Part shown: positions 1 to 10,690 of the stretch, piece after piece | Layout: each line of letters begins with the position of its first letter | Position numbering within the stretch: position 1 is the stretch's first letter | Source of the DNA: Macrotis lagotis | Taxonomy: Eukaryota; Chordata; Mammalia; Peramelemorphia; Peramelidae | DNA length: 64,000 bases | Direction: 5' to 3' | NCBI RefSeq assembly: GCF_037893015.1 | Contig: NC_133658.1 | Span: 252,408,518-252,472,517, forward strand | Notes under the pieces: generated by a model | Told to the model about the DNA's origin: nothing | Seen by the model: the letters and a program-made list of their open reading frames with translations, nothing else | Databases searched by the model: none | Position numbers and translations under genes: made by a program

Positions 1-833
1 TCCCCATTATTTTTGCTGTGTATGGTACAATTCCTATAATTCTTTTCTAAGCCACTCAGGAATAGCATGTTGTGGTTCCATGTTCTTTGTAACTTCTATA
101 GGGTCCTCTGTCTCCTCAGATTGTGCATCACTGTCCTTTATTGTATAATATTTATTCATAGATGCCTGAACTAGATCTGAAGGCCATATTTTCTTCTGTT
201 GCTATTGTTTTACTTGTTGATTATTTATGTTCAAGTTCTTTGAAGTTTTTTCCCCTAAAATTTCTGTTGCTTTTCATCTTTTTCCCCTCTTGTTTTCCTT
301 ATCACTCACTTCCTGATTCCTTCCCCTTTGATGGTGATTTATCATCTCTAGAATAATTGCATCTTGGATCTGGAAGGTACCTTAAAACAGAGATGTCAAA
401 GCTGGAAGGATTAGTTCCTTAGAATATTACCTAGTTTCATTCTGTCCTTTTAAAGATAAGACAGGCAGCTAGGTAGTACAGTGGATAGAGCACCGGCCCT
501 GGAGAGGAGTACCTGAGTTCAAATGCAGCCTCAGACACTTAATAATTACCTAACTCTGTGGCCTTGGGCAAGCCACTTAACCCCATTGCCTTGCAAAAAA
601 AAAAAAAGATAAGACAAATTATGATCAAAGTGAAGTGAGCTCTGTCTCAAGTCTCACAATGAGTTAGTAGTGGCAGATCAAGGACTTGATCGCAGACCTC
701 CTAACTTTGTACTTCCACCATGAAACAACATCGTCTCTCTTTAGTTATGAAGTTATCTAGGATAGTCTTTTTTCCTATTTTCTTTCACCCACCCCCATTT
801 CTACTTTAATTGTTCTTTATTGTTTGTGGCCAG
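1..833 (+). other. SLC9A8: SLC9A8 intron, 3' part
   Basis: No coding signal is seen here. The stretch ends in an intron 3' end: a pyrimidine-rich tract and an AG at 832-833 just before the first recognised SLC9A8 exon. It contains one young SINE (464-604). The T-rich 5' part (about 1-360) is not assigned to any repeat family, and the short open frame in it looks like chance. Confidence 0.7.
464..604 (+). mobile_element. WSINE1-type tRNA-derived SINE with clean target duplication
   Basis: The head carries pol III A- and B-box-like motifs (AGTACAGTGGATAGAGC and GAGTTCAAAT). The body runs through CTCAGACACTTAATAATTAC and CTTGGGCAAGCCACTTAACC and ends in a poly-A tail. A 12-bp direct repeat, AAAGATAAGACA, flanks it at 452-463 and 605-616, so this is a full-length, fairly young insertion. 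Confidence 0.9.
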
Positions 834-1054
834 GTTTACGTGGAGCAATTCCATATGCCCTGAGTCTTCATTTGGACCTAGAACCTATAGAGAAACGGCA
901 GCTCATTGGAACAACTACCATAATCATTGTGCTCTTCACCATCCTGCTGCTTGGAGGAGGGACAATGCCCCTTATTAGACTGATTGACATTGAAGATTCA
1001 AAAGCCCGAAAAAGAAATAAAAAGGATATCAATCTCAGTAAAACAGAAAAAATG
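834..1054 (+). CDS. SLC9A8: SLC9A8 (NHE8) coding exon: last membrane segments and start of cytosolic tail
   Basis: This is an internal exon of the Na+/H+ exchanger NHE8, which exchanges lumenal cations for protons in Golgi, endosomal and apical membranes. After a 2-nt split codon it encodes 73 residues. They begin with the family motif GLRGAIPYAL of a late transmembrane helix, followed by the hydrophobic last helix (TTTIIIVLFTILLLGG) and the start of the tail (DIEDSKARKRNKKDINLSKT). The exon is bounded by AG at 832-833 and GT at 1055-1056, and the protein is nearly identical to human NHE8 as I remember it. Upstream exons lie outside the window. Translation past the GT gives only a short open extension and is not real coding. 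Confidence 0.95.
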
Positions 1055-1295
1055 GTTTGTATTGTTAGTGTGAATAATATCACTGAGGAATACTGTTTCA
1101 TTATATAATATTACTTCCACTTGTGATTTCTGCTATTCCAGACCAGCTTTATTTCATAACTTAGATTTATATATTGATTTTTAACTGACAAAGCACTTTT
1201 CTTAGCTTTTAGAAATGACTTAGTATGGTAGAATAGTAAGAAAATTGGCACAAACATTCCCCCAAAAGTCTGGAACATACTCTCCCACAAATGTA

Positions 1296-1495
1296 TCAAG
1301 ACTGACAAAGCACTTTACACAAATTATTTCATTTGATCCCCACCAAAGCCTGTGAGGTAGCCAGGGCAAGTTTCATTATCCCCATGTTACAGATGAAGAA
1401 ACAGGTTCAAAGTGTCTCAACTTGCCCAGGATGCAATAGATAAAAATTAAAGCTACTTGGACCCAGACCTTTTAATTCCAGGACTCTGTTGTCTA
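1296..1495 (-). mobile_element. MIR-family (CORE-SINE) fragment
   Basis: Recognised on the minus strand by the order of MIR landmarks in the + reading: CAAAGCACTTTACACAAATT, a TTTGATCC stretch, CCATGTTACAGATGAAGAAAC, CTTGCCCAGG, and a degenerate tRNA-like head. It is old and diverged. Confidence 0.7.
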
Positions 1496-1861
1496 CATGA
1501 TTCCTACCTTTCTGCATGATGATTTTTTTAATTAAGAAATCTAAAGAAGAGAGTGTCCATCCTCTTTCATACCATTGTCAGCCTTGGGAATGAAGTGAAC
1601 TTTTTGGCTGTTACTCATAGATTTATTTTGGCCTTGTAGTTTAGGACAGGGCAATTGGATTATATATGCTTCAAGGCTAATTTTCTTTAATTACATTTTT
1701 TTTTTTTGCCACTTTAGTTAGAGAAAAGCATTCCTTATACTGATACCAGACCTCTACACAATCAGTGTTTTCAGTAGTAATGACTAATAACTCTTGTGCA
1801 ATAGTCATATACAGTTGTCTTTAAATAATAATAATAATAATAATATTTATATGTTGCATCT

Positions 1862-2072
1862 AAGGAGAAAAGAAAGTGATGCAAAGTTAGAACATTGGAC
1901 TTCAAGTGAGGAAGATCTGAGTTCAAGTTTAGCCTCAGACACTTAGTAGTTGTGTGACTTTGGGAAAGTCAATTAAATTGTTTGCCACCGGAGAAGGGAA
2001 TGGCAAGCACTCCAGCATTTGCCAAGAAAATCCCATTGACAGAGGTCACATACAACTGAAATAGCTGAACAT
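1862..2072 (+). mobile_element. Mar1-like SINE with RTE-type tail
   Basis: A diverged tRNA-like head (GATCTGAGTTCAAGTTTAGC) and a CORE-like middle are followed by a 3' end reading GGGAATGGCAAGCACTCCAG, GCCAAGAAAATCCCA and a CACATACAACTGAAATAGCTG segment. That last part resembles the BovB/RTE 3' end used by marsupial Mar1 SINEs. A MIR abuts its 3' end. Confidence 0.7.
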
Positions 2073-2310
2073 TTATATAGTGCTTACCATATCCCAGATT
2101 GTGCTAAGCACTTTACTATTATTAACTTATTTGGTCCTCACAATAATCCTGAAAGGGAGATGTTACTATGATCTCCATTTTACACATGAAGAAACTGAGG
2201 CAATTAAAGGTTAAATGACTTGCCCAGAGTCACATAGTGTCTGAGGCCAGATTTGAACTCAGGACTTCTTGTCTCTAAAGCATGGCACTCTATCCATTAT
2301 GCCACCTAAT
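2073..2310 (-). mobile_element. MIR/Ther1-type SINE, nearly full length
   Basis: The + strand reads ATTTATATAGTGCTTACCAT, GTGCTAAGCACTTTACTATT, CCATTTTACACATGAAGAAA, TGACTTGCCCAGAGTCACA and ends in CACTCTATCCATTATGCCAC. That is the complete reverse order of a MIR-class CORE-SINE. Confidence 0.85.
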
Positions 2311-2630
2311 AAGATCTTATCAGTGTAAAGAACTCTCAGTATGGAGCTACTTCTGCCAGTGCAAATAAGGACCTCTTCCACAGCTTCTAGTCTAAGAGTT
2401 TTAGCAGTACTAAGAAGTTAAATGACTTGCCCAGGGGATCACAAAGTCAGAGGAGAGAACCTAAGGCCATGTTGCTCTCCATTATATCCCATTTTGTCTC
2501 TACAACAGCACTATGAAAACAGAAGTCTTAGTTTTTGTCTGTAGGATCTGAATCCATTATAGTAGTTTATTCTTCACACGTATACATGACCTTGCTTTTA
2601 GTTTTTCTTTTTTTATTAATTTTATTAATT

Positions 2631-2752
2631 TTTTTTTGCAAGGCAGTAGGGTTAAAGTGACTTGTCCAAGCTAGGTAATTACTAAATGTCTGAGGTCAAA
2701 TTTGAACTCTGGTCCTCCTGACTCCAGGGCTCTATCCACTGTGCCACCTAGT
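2631..2752 (-). mobile_element. WSINE1-type SINE, antisense, partly deleted
   Basis: A T-run is followed by GCAAGGCAGTAGGGTTAAAG, GACTTGTCCAAG, AATTTGAACTCTGG and CTCTATCCACTGTGCCACC. This is the reverse complement of the window's main SINE, with a few internal losses. Confidence 0.85.
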
Positions 2753-2756
2753 GGAT

Positions 2757-4330
2757 TTTTTTAAATAATTTTTTTGCCTTATTTGTTTTCCAGTTGCATG
2801 CAAAGATAAGTCCTTTTGGCAAACTTTTGAGTTCCACATTTTTCTATTACATCCCTTCCTACCTCTTTCCCCTGATAGCAAATAATTTCATAAAGGTTTG
2901 TGTGATGTAAAATCATATTTAACATATTTCTATATTAATCAAGCTATGAAAGAAGATCTAGAACTAAAGAGGGAAAAAAACATGAGAAAGAAAAAAGTTT
3001 TTAAAAATGAATTCAGTCTGTTTTGCTCTGCACTCAGAAACCATAGTTTTTTCTTTGGCATTTTCCATAACAGATCTTTTATGATTTATCCTTGATCCTG
3101 AACTGCTGAGAAGAGTTGTGTCAATCATAGTTGATCATCTTATATTGTTGTTATTAATATGTATAATCTTCTTTTGGTTCTGCTCACTTCACTCAGCATC
3201 AGTTTATGCAAGTCTTTAACAGGCTTTTCTGAAGTCAGGCAACTCATGATTTCTTAACGTTCATATACCATAGCTTGTTTAGCCATTCTCCAATTGATGG
3301 GCATTCCCTCAATTTCCAATTCTTTGCCACTACAAAAAAAAAGAAGTGCTATAAATATTTTTGTACATATAGGTCCTTTCTCCTTTTTTTAATGATCTCT
3401 TTGGGAATATAGACTTAGGGAGTTTGCAGTCAGCCTCAGACACTTGCCACTTACTAGCTGTGTAATTGCCTCACATCCAGGGCCATCTCCAGTTGTCGTG
3501 ATTCTTATATGGCCACTGGACCCAGATGGCTCTGGAGGAGAAAGTGAAGCTGATGACTTAGCATAGCACCCCACTCAAATCCAGTTCACGTGCTTGTCTT
3601 AGCATCACCTCCCTGATGTTGTGGTTTTCTTCTAAAATGAAGGACAAGCATTATTATTGCTTGATCAAAGGGTATGTCCAGTTTTATTGCCCTTTAGAAA
3701 TAGTTCCAAATTGCTCTCCAGAATGGTCAGATCAGTTCACAACTCCACTAACAGTATAGTGTCTCAACTTTCCCACATCCTCTCCAACATTGATCATTTT
3801 CTTTTGTTGTCATTTTAGCCAGTCTTATAAGTATGGGATGGTAGCTCAGAGATAGTTTAATTTGCATTTCTCCAATCAGTAATGATTTGGAGCATTTTTT
3901 CATATGACTATAGTTTTAATTTCTTCATCTAAAAATTGCCTGTTCACATTCTTTATTATTAATCAATTGAATTCTTATAAATTTGACTCTGTTTTCTATA
4001 TATTTTAGAAGTGAGTCCTTTAGCTGAAACACTAGCTGTGAAAATTGTTTCCCATCCTTCTGCATTCTTTCTAATCTTGGTTGCATTAGTTTTATTTGTG
4101 CAAAACCTTTTTTAATATAATGTGGTCAAAATTATCCATTTTGCAATTTATTAATTCTATCTCTTCTTTGATCATAAACATCTCCTCATTCCATAGATCT
4201 GACAGATATACCTTATTTCCTAATTGATTTATGATATCATACTTTATGTTTAAATCTTGTATCCATTTCAACCTTATCTTGCTAAACTGTGTACGATAAT
4301 CTTCTGCTCACGTCCCTTTTCATCAGTCTC
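2757..4330 (-). mobile_element. L1 3' region (ORF2 C-terminal part and 3' UTR), 5' truncated
   Basis: Read on the minus strand this is the end of a marsupial L1. Landmarks in the + reading include AGCCATTCTCCAATTGATGG, CCTCAATTTCCAATTCTTTG, ATAGGTCCTTTC, GATCAAAGGGTATG, AATTGCTCTCCAGAATGG, TTAATTTGCATTTCTCC and GAGTCCTTTAGCTGAAAC. The same landmarks recur in the L1 pieces at 30.5, 49.2 and 53.2 kb. It is diverged, with no open frame of useful length. Another repeat (3421-3655) has inserted into it. Confidence 0.85.
3421..3655 (-). mobile_element. Composite SINE-like repeat (family C in this report) inside L1
   Basis: On the minus strand it begins with the head TTGTCCTTCATTTTAGAAG, followed by a CACAACATCAGGG stretch and the body (AGTCATCAGCTTCACTTTCT, ATCTGGGTCCAGTGGCCA, GGAGATGGCCCTGG). 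It then runs into a tRNA-SINE-like end (TCAGACACTTGCCACTTAC on +). L1 sequence resumes on both sides, so it is a later insertion. Related copies lie at 35771-35990, 41098-41225, 42842-43140 and 60470-60670. Confidence 0.75.
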
Positions 4331-4830
4331 CTTCATCTTTTCTTTTAACACAATGGTATTCCATCACAATCATATGGTTGATTTTTGTCCTTCCTTATTG
4401 ATGAAGAAAACCAAAAGGACGTCATTATATTAGAAATAAGTGATAGTGTGTCTGAATGTGGCTAATCAGACCAATACATGCTTGGAATACCCTACCACAG
4501 TTTGGACACAGCTAGTCCTTGTCAGCGTCTGGGGTGGGTTATCTAAACTTGTGCATCTCATGTTTCCTATGAGCTCCTTCAATTCTACTTTGCTTAAAGA
4601 GCTCAGCACCCTCATTGATGAGGGCATGACATGCTGGACAGTCCTGTACCAACATCTCTCATGCTGTGCAATCAATTAAGAAAGAGCCTTAGAGTTTCTT
4701 TGTATTTCACTGGTATTCCATCACAATCATATATTGCAGCTTATTCCACCATTCTTTAACCATTGGGTATCTGCTCAGTTTCCTGTTTTTTGCCACCACA
4801 AAAAAAAAAAAACTTAGCCATTTACTAGAA
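4331..4830 (-). mobile_element. Second L1 3' piece split by a 335-bp insertion
   Basis: L1-like sequence (GGTATTCCATCACAATCATA, then CATTCTTTAACCATTGGGTA and TTTTTTGCCACCAC on +) is split by the insert at 4376-4710. The A-run near 4800 belongs to the L1 motif, not to a poly-A tail. Confidence 0.65.
4376..4710 (+). mobile_element. 335-bp insert with 22-bp direct repeats; head shared with family C
   Basis: A 22-bp direct repeat starting TGGTATTCCATCACAATCAT lies at 4354-4375 and again at 4711-4732, immediately flanking this segment. The insert starts near TTTTTGTCCTTCCTTATTGA, which matches the head of family C. It then departs into a different body (AATGTGGCTAATCAGACC, CTACCACAGTTTGGACACAG, ATGCTGTGCAATCAATTAAG). 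I cannot name the family. The open frames on either strand look fortuitous. Confidence 0.7.
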
Positions 4831-4846
4831 AAGCAGGTGCTCTTAA

Positions 4847-5065
4847 CCTTGTTTGTGGACTCCTTTGAAGCCTAGGAACCTGTTTGAAGTCTATGAACCC
4901 TCTTTTTTAGGATGTTTTGTTTCTACAAATCAAAAGAAATACTAAATTTTAGTTAGAAGTTATTAAAAATAAAGACGTAAATTTTTTGCCAAAGTTCATA
5001 GACTCCCTGAAATCTCTCGACAGACCATTTAGGGATCCATGGACCCCAGGTTCAGAACTTGTACT
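4847..5065. repeat. Old medium-reiterated repeat of the ...CCCAGGTTMAGAAC type
   Basis: The segment ends in ATGGACCCCAGGTTCAGAAC. A related segment around 32500-32690 ends in CATAGACCCCAGGTTAAGAA. Both have an AT-rich middle. The shared ending suggests an ancient dispersed element; its family is not assigned. Confidence 0.45.
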
Positions 5066-5406
5066 ATGAATCTTTCACTTCTTTGACAGTGGTTTGGATT
5101 TTCCTCTTCCTTGCAGAGGAATGAGTGTTATTTTATTTATCTCTGTCCAGCTCCTATAGAGCATTTTGGGAGGTTTTAGCAAGACTTGCTTGGCAAACAT
5201 CTTCATCTAGAACAATAGTTATGGATCTTAGCAGGATACAGACTTTTATTTGTGTATTACCTGCTCTTGAAAGAACTGGGGTCATTATACCATTGAATAA
5301 TTAAGATAGACATAGTGTATGTTTTCCAGGTTGATGGAGGCAGGAAAAATCCATGGATTTTTAGGTATCCAGGGAAGTTGTGATAACTTTTTGCCTTTTT
5401 TTCTAG

Positions 5407-5553
5407 GGCAACACCATAGAGTCTGAACATCTTTCAGAGCTCACAGAAGAAGAATATGAAGCCCACTACATCAAGCGCCAGGATCTCAAGGGTTTTATGT
5501 GGTTTGATGTGAAGTATCTGAATCCTTTTCTCACCCGGAGGCTGACCCAGGAG
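5407..5553 (+). CDS. SLC9A8: SLC9A8 (NHE8) coding exon: cytosolic C-terminal tail
   Basis: A 147-nt in-phase exon encodes 49 residues, from GNTIESEHLSELTEEEYEAH through KGFMWFDVKYLNPFLTRRL to TQE. The order matches the NHE8 tail after the last membrane helix, which faces the cytosol and is short compared with plasma-membrane NHEs. It is preceded by TTTTTTTCTAG (AG at 5405-5406) and followed by GTAGGT at 5554. It joins in phase 0 to the exon ending in KTEKM at 1054 and to the exon beginning DLHHG at 6724. Confidence 0.96.
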
Positions 5554-6723
5554 GTAGGTTCCACTGCTTTTGTGTTTGTGAGAATGATCTGCCACATGTG
5601 CTGTATCAGCATTCCTCATAGGTATGAGGTTACCCTACATAGACTGTCTCAGTGTTGAGGTGCAATTAGAGACTGTTCAGCTAGACCGTTTATATTTGAG
5701 CTGTAGAAAATAAGCAACTTTAATTTTTTTTTTCATGATGAGTTTGTAGGAATGGAACTTAACAGTGTGAAATGCTTGCTGAATTCAGCATCTGCTGTTT
5801 TTCTCTAACTTCTATATTTACTAAGCTAATAATAAACAATCTCACTTGCTAATAACTTAGTTGGATCTTAATTACTGAAAGTGTAGTGAATTAATTATTA
5901 AATCTGAGCTCTGAAGATGCATATTAATATAATGGTTATGCAGGAGTCTGACAGTGGATTGTTTTAAGAGTTTTCACTTCTTTGTATTTTACCACTTGGC
6001 ACATATAGACAGTGTAAAGTCTAGTAAGGGTCTTCCTGCTTTCAGACAAACTTCAGACTGGTGTTCTGTAAACTTTGACCTGGCTCTCAAATACAAACTT
6101 TATTATATTGCAGTATGGTATCAGCATACCATGTCTAAACATTATTCCAACTAATTTTTATTTTGTAACACATTATTTATATACTTAAACCCCACTGCAA
6201 AGTTTTCTCATTCCTTGTAGAGACGGTGAGATAATATTGGGGGAAAAAAGCGGAAAGTTGTTAATGATCAGAATTGGCATTTGAGGCTCAACATAATAGC
6301 ATTCTCCTTGAATCACTATGAACTTCTACATATGAGCTAGTTTTGAATAATCTTACTATCCTACATTTATCATACTTTTCTGTATGTACATAAATATTCC
6401 TATATAAGGCTGTTTTCATGGAACCAGTTAATTAATCAGTCCCTCAATAAAACATTTGTTAAGCACTATATATATCAGGCCCTACACTAGCTTGCTTTAG
6501 ATGGGATGTTATGTATATATTTTACTATTGTTTACCTCAAACTCTATAGATTCTGTTTTAATTCTGAACTGCATCTTGTCATTTTCTCCTATCACAAACA
6601 TGAAGATAAATATGGCCAGTTACAGTTATTACTTGTAAGCACTGGAAAATGATTTATTTGCTACATTTGTTTTAATCAATGAGTACAAACCTATGATAGC
6701 AGTTCTGTTGTTTTCCACCTCAG
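5554..6723 (+). other. SLC9A8: SLC9A8 last intron, mostly unique sequence
   Basis: The intron begins GTAGGT and ends TTTTCCACCTCAG. I see no repeat insertion of any size and no exon in these 1.2 kb. It is AT-rich, and a short open frame at 5954-6154 has no recognisable protein features. Confidence 0.8.
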
Positions 6724-6831
6724 GACTTGCATCATGGCCGAATTCAGATGAAAACTCTTACCAACAAATGGTATGAAGAAGTAAGACAGGGACCATCTGG
6801 CTCAGAGGATGATGAGCAGGAGTTGCTCTAA
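6724..6831 (+). CDS. SLC9A8: SLC9A8 (NHE8) terminal coding exon and stop
   Basis: The exon encodes 35 residues, starting DLHHGRIQMKTLTNKWYEE and ending in the acidic tail SGSEDDEQELL, followed by TAA at 6829-6831. This is the known C-terminus of NHE8, essentially unchanged from human. It is spliced to the previous exon in phase 0 through the AG at 6722-6723. Conservation of the acidic end fits a role in trafficking or partner binding, which is inference only. Confidence 0.96.
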   Translation, partial: DLHHGRIQMKTLTNKWYEEVRQGPSGSEDDEQELL

Positions 6832-9800
6832 TACAGAAGAGGCTTTAGGACAGTCATCAATGAGATACCCATCATTGAGATTTTTAGTCATTTACAAGGT
6901 CTGATGCTAAAAACTGTAAGAAACCTTGAAGCTTATGCCTCCCCGGAGGCAGCCCTGTATGTAAGTATGCTGCACATACAGATCCTGTTAAGTATGACTT
7001 CCTCCAGATGAACTAATTTTGTTTTATAACTGCTATAGTATTTAAAATATCTAAGTAGTTTAAAAACAGCAAATGATGGATTTGAATCTAGAATTTCCCA
7101 GAGCTCCAACCCAAGATGGTTGTTTTGAAATATATGTTCTTGCCTTCTTATTTTACTTTTTAGGTGTCTGCCATAAATGCCTTCATCAATACTTGTTTTG
7201 ACAGCTCTACAAGATAGAGTGAGTAGCACATTCTCTGTAGAATTTTTCATTATTGATTCCCAGCTGTGAGCTGTCATAAGTCAAACTGTGAATTATATGA
7301 CTTTTTGTAAAGAGGAATTTGTCATTTCTGACCCTGCACATTAGAAGTGACCAGCAAACAGTGGAAGGAAATATGGGTGCCTTTTAATTGGTTTCAGCAT
7401 TTCCTAAGCGAGTATTTTCATTGTGCCCTCATAAGTAGGCCTGCTGAATTGGCAGGTATGGTCTTAATATAAGCCAACATCTGCATGGGAAGGACTGGAA
7501 GCCAACTATATCTTGAACAACTTTCCTCTCAAAACAACAACCAAACTCATAATCACAAAATACTATGGTATTCTAGGCCACATAAAGAGCAGTTTTATTG
7601 AATATGATAAAATCAAACATACTACTTTTGATGTCTCCTGATTTTTTAAGTACTCCAAAGAAATAAAAATTAATGATGTCTTTTTTTTAACATGTTGCTA
7701 CTATGTGCAGAATTTTAGGGTAACAGGCAGCTAGTTTCCCCAGGAAATACTATGAATGTTTACATTTGAATCCTTAGCCAGATACAAGTCTTATTTCTTA
7801 AAATGTGATTAAAAGGTATGCCTCTTCTATATGTTAATACTGCTCATCGTCTTAAGTGAAATTCAAGTTCTCACCTCTGAAGAGTGCCAAATGTACAGAT
7901 TTTTATTTGTTGACCAATAGCTATGTTTTGATGTATGCACACTTTTAGAAAGAACCTTCAAATCACTACATCTGATTTCTGACGCAGGAGACGGGCCAGA
8001 AGTCAGCATCCTGGTCATTTTACTGGGTATACCCTCTGACCACGGTGTTGTTGAATCCACCACTTCTAGACCACATTTCTCTTAATTCCTCTTGTTCCTT
8101 CCTTTCTGAACATCCCCCTCATGTTCCTTAGCTCACCAAAGCATTCTTACCTGCCTTTCCACCAACTGGCCTAGTAAGGTAACTGCAGACCCTCTCTACT
8201 GTCCTGCCATCATTCTTGTTGTTATTTCTACCATCTCCTTTAACCAGTATAACTGTCTCTAGAAGCACCTTTCTTACCTTAACCATATTTATTATCTTCC
8301 TAGTGAATGAAAGTAATAGCAAGAATTTCTCTATTTCCCCTAGAAAAGCTCATTTGAACAATACAAGTCTTTACCTGTATCCCAATGTTACTGCTCTGAG
8401 AACCTTGAGATCCCCTTAAGAAGAACCTGAAAATCTTTTCTAGACTGTTGGGACAACTCTGTTCCCTTTATTTCCTGTCACCTGTGTGGACAAATGTCTG
8501 TCTACATATACAGTTCTCCTAGGCATTACCTCATTTCTTCTAGTTCCCCCACCCCAATATAGACATGCCCCAATTCATTCACTTTAAAGTGACAAAACAT
8601 TTAAAATATCTTTGAAATCTGTTCACTTATACTTATGGTATTTATACTCTTGAGAAATAAAAAGATGAGCAATCTAGTTAAAAATATATATTAAAAGGTG
8701 AGAAGCTGCATGGCAATGTAACTCATGAGCTGGTCTTGGAGTTTAGGAAGACTTGGATTCAAGTCCTTCCTCTGATACAAAGTAGTTGATGATGGGTGAA
8801 TTATGGAACTACTTAGTATCTATCTAGTGTCTCAGACAGATAAATTACCAGTCTGCCTTGGTGGAGTAATTTCCACACTGGGAGCTCTTTTTACTATTGA
8901 AACCTCAGGCCTGGACCCATTCTCCAAATAAAATAAATACTATATAAGGATTCTTACTGACACTACAGTATTCTGAATTTCAGGGGCAGTGACCAGCTAA
9001 TCTCCTTTTACCATTACTCTCTGAACTTCAGGGTAGGGAGAAACAAATCATATCAGTTTGAAGTGAAATTCATAAAGTTCCCTGTAGGCTGCCTGGCACT
9101 CACCTCATTTTACAAGCCTTTTACTTTGTCACTTAAAATTTTACTTAGTTGGCTTGAGCACAATTTAGTTTTATTCAGATTTTTAGGGATTTTATCAGAG
9201 ACATTTATCACAGAAAGGATAATTTGTTGATATTGATGTCCTTTACTCACTCAGGGTAGTGTGCAAAATGAAGGGCAGGAAGACTTATCCTCTTAGCTGA
9301 TGAAGAACAGTTAAGTTTTCTTTGTATTGAGCACTATATTAGGAGAGAACAGCAACAATCATGAAATAGTACTAGGAAAAGTTAGACCTGGTACTTGACA
9401 TTGTCAAATTTACAGTCTGACCAGGAAATACTTTACATATTATTCTCTTTTTTTGTGTGACTGAAAAATGAATTTATACTATTTAGATCAAATCCTTACC
9501 TTTCCTTTTTTCTTGTTTTGAGAAGGTGGAGGATTTATTTTCCTATACAAAATTACCCCAAGTATTCCAATATCATGTATCAACCTTTATGTTAGTAGTA
9601 AAGTATCTAAAGAATGGAGTTTACACAAATAAGGAAGAATGTCATGTAAAAGACTGAAATTCCTTTACACTAGCATGTTACTACTGTTTAACAGAGATAA
9701 ATTAGTAAATAATGACTTTGCATATTGCCTTTTGCAATCAATATTATCTTTACTACTGTAGAATTTGAATCCATGAGAAATGGCATGATGTTCTCAAAGT

Positions 9801-9834
9801 ATTGTCTGGGAACCCTAAGTGAGAAGTTCTAATA

Positions 9835-10088
9835 ATAATCCTGGTTGACATTTATATAATGCTTAGAAGTTGGCAAAGTGTTGTACATACGTTATCTTAA
9901 CTTGAGTCTCACCACGATTGGTGAGACTAGCGATAGTCTTTGTTTTTTCTATAGATGAAGAAACTAGAGATCTGAAAAGTTAAATATATGACTTGCACAT
10001 GGTTACACAGCTCACAAGTATCAGAACTTGAATTCAAACCCAGGGTTTCCAAAATCTAGTCACCCATCCACTATACCAAATGCCTCTG
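9835..10088 (-). mobile_element. MIR/Ther1-type SINE
   Basis: On + it reads GACATTTATATAATGCTTAG, AGTGTTGTACATACGTTATC, ATAGATGAAGAAACTAGAG and GGTTACACAGCTCACAAG, and ends in ATCCACTATACCAAATGCC. That is a complete antisense CORE-SINE with moderate divergence. Confidence 0.8.
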
Positions 10089-10529
10089 TATAACTATGGT
10101 CCAGGATAAAAGGGTCCTGACAGTAAGAAATCCTGGTCCCTAAAGCACTTTACTTTCACCTCCACCCATGGAAGCATTGTCAATTGAGGTACATCCATCA
10201 AAGGCTCTGATTTGCCATTTAAATTTTTTCCCAGAATTTACCTGAGTCCTGAATTTAGCTAACTTTAAAAGCTTACCAACATTATTATGTATTCCTTTGA
10301 AGTTTATAGATAATAGCAACATTTAAAAATAAAGAATTGGTTGCTTCAGTGATCAGAACTACACATACCAGGAGATATATTGCTACTGCCTCAATCATCA
10401 GAATTCGGTTCTTTAACTGAGTCATTCTCTGCCTTTCATTTCTTGTTTATGAGATGAAAATTGTGCTGGAGCAAATTCAGGTACATAAGATCTATGGAAA
10501 GGCTTAAAGGTTATTAAGAGGCACTGTTG

Positions 10530-10690
10530 GGGTGGCTAGGTGGTGCAGTGGACAGAGCACTGGTCCTGGAGTCAGGAGTACCTGGGTTCAAATACAACCT
10601 CAGACACTTAATAATTACCTAGCCATGTGGCCTTGGGCAAGCCACTTAACCCCATTGCCTTGAAAAATCTAAAAAAAAAAGAAAAAAAAG
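10530..10690 (+). mobile_element. WSINE1-type SINE, full length
   Basis: It begins GGGGTGGCTAGGTGGTGCAG, has the B-box-like GGGTTCAAATAC, the CTCAGACACTTAATAATTAC body and GCCTTGAAAAATCTAAAAAA, and ends in an A-rich tail. Confidence 0.92.

Larger units (their letters stand above)
1055..5406 (+). other. SLC9A8: SLC9A8 intron filled with repeats
   Basis: This intron lies between the 834-1054 and 5407-5553 exons, with a GT start and a TTTTTCTAG end. It holds a MIR (about 1296-1495), a Mar1-like SINE (1862-2072), a second MIR (2073-2310), an antisense WSINE (2631-2752), an antisense L1 3' region (2757-4330) interrupted by a short repeat, a second L1 piece interrupted by a 335-bp insert, and an old repeat at 4847-5065. 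No host exon is seen inside it. Confidence 0.85.

Noticed and set aside
824-1108. 94-codon frame extending past the SLC9A8 exon
   Set aside because: The consensus donor at 1055 and the in-phase join to 5407 show that the last 18 codons are intronic.
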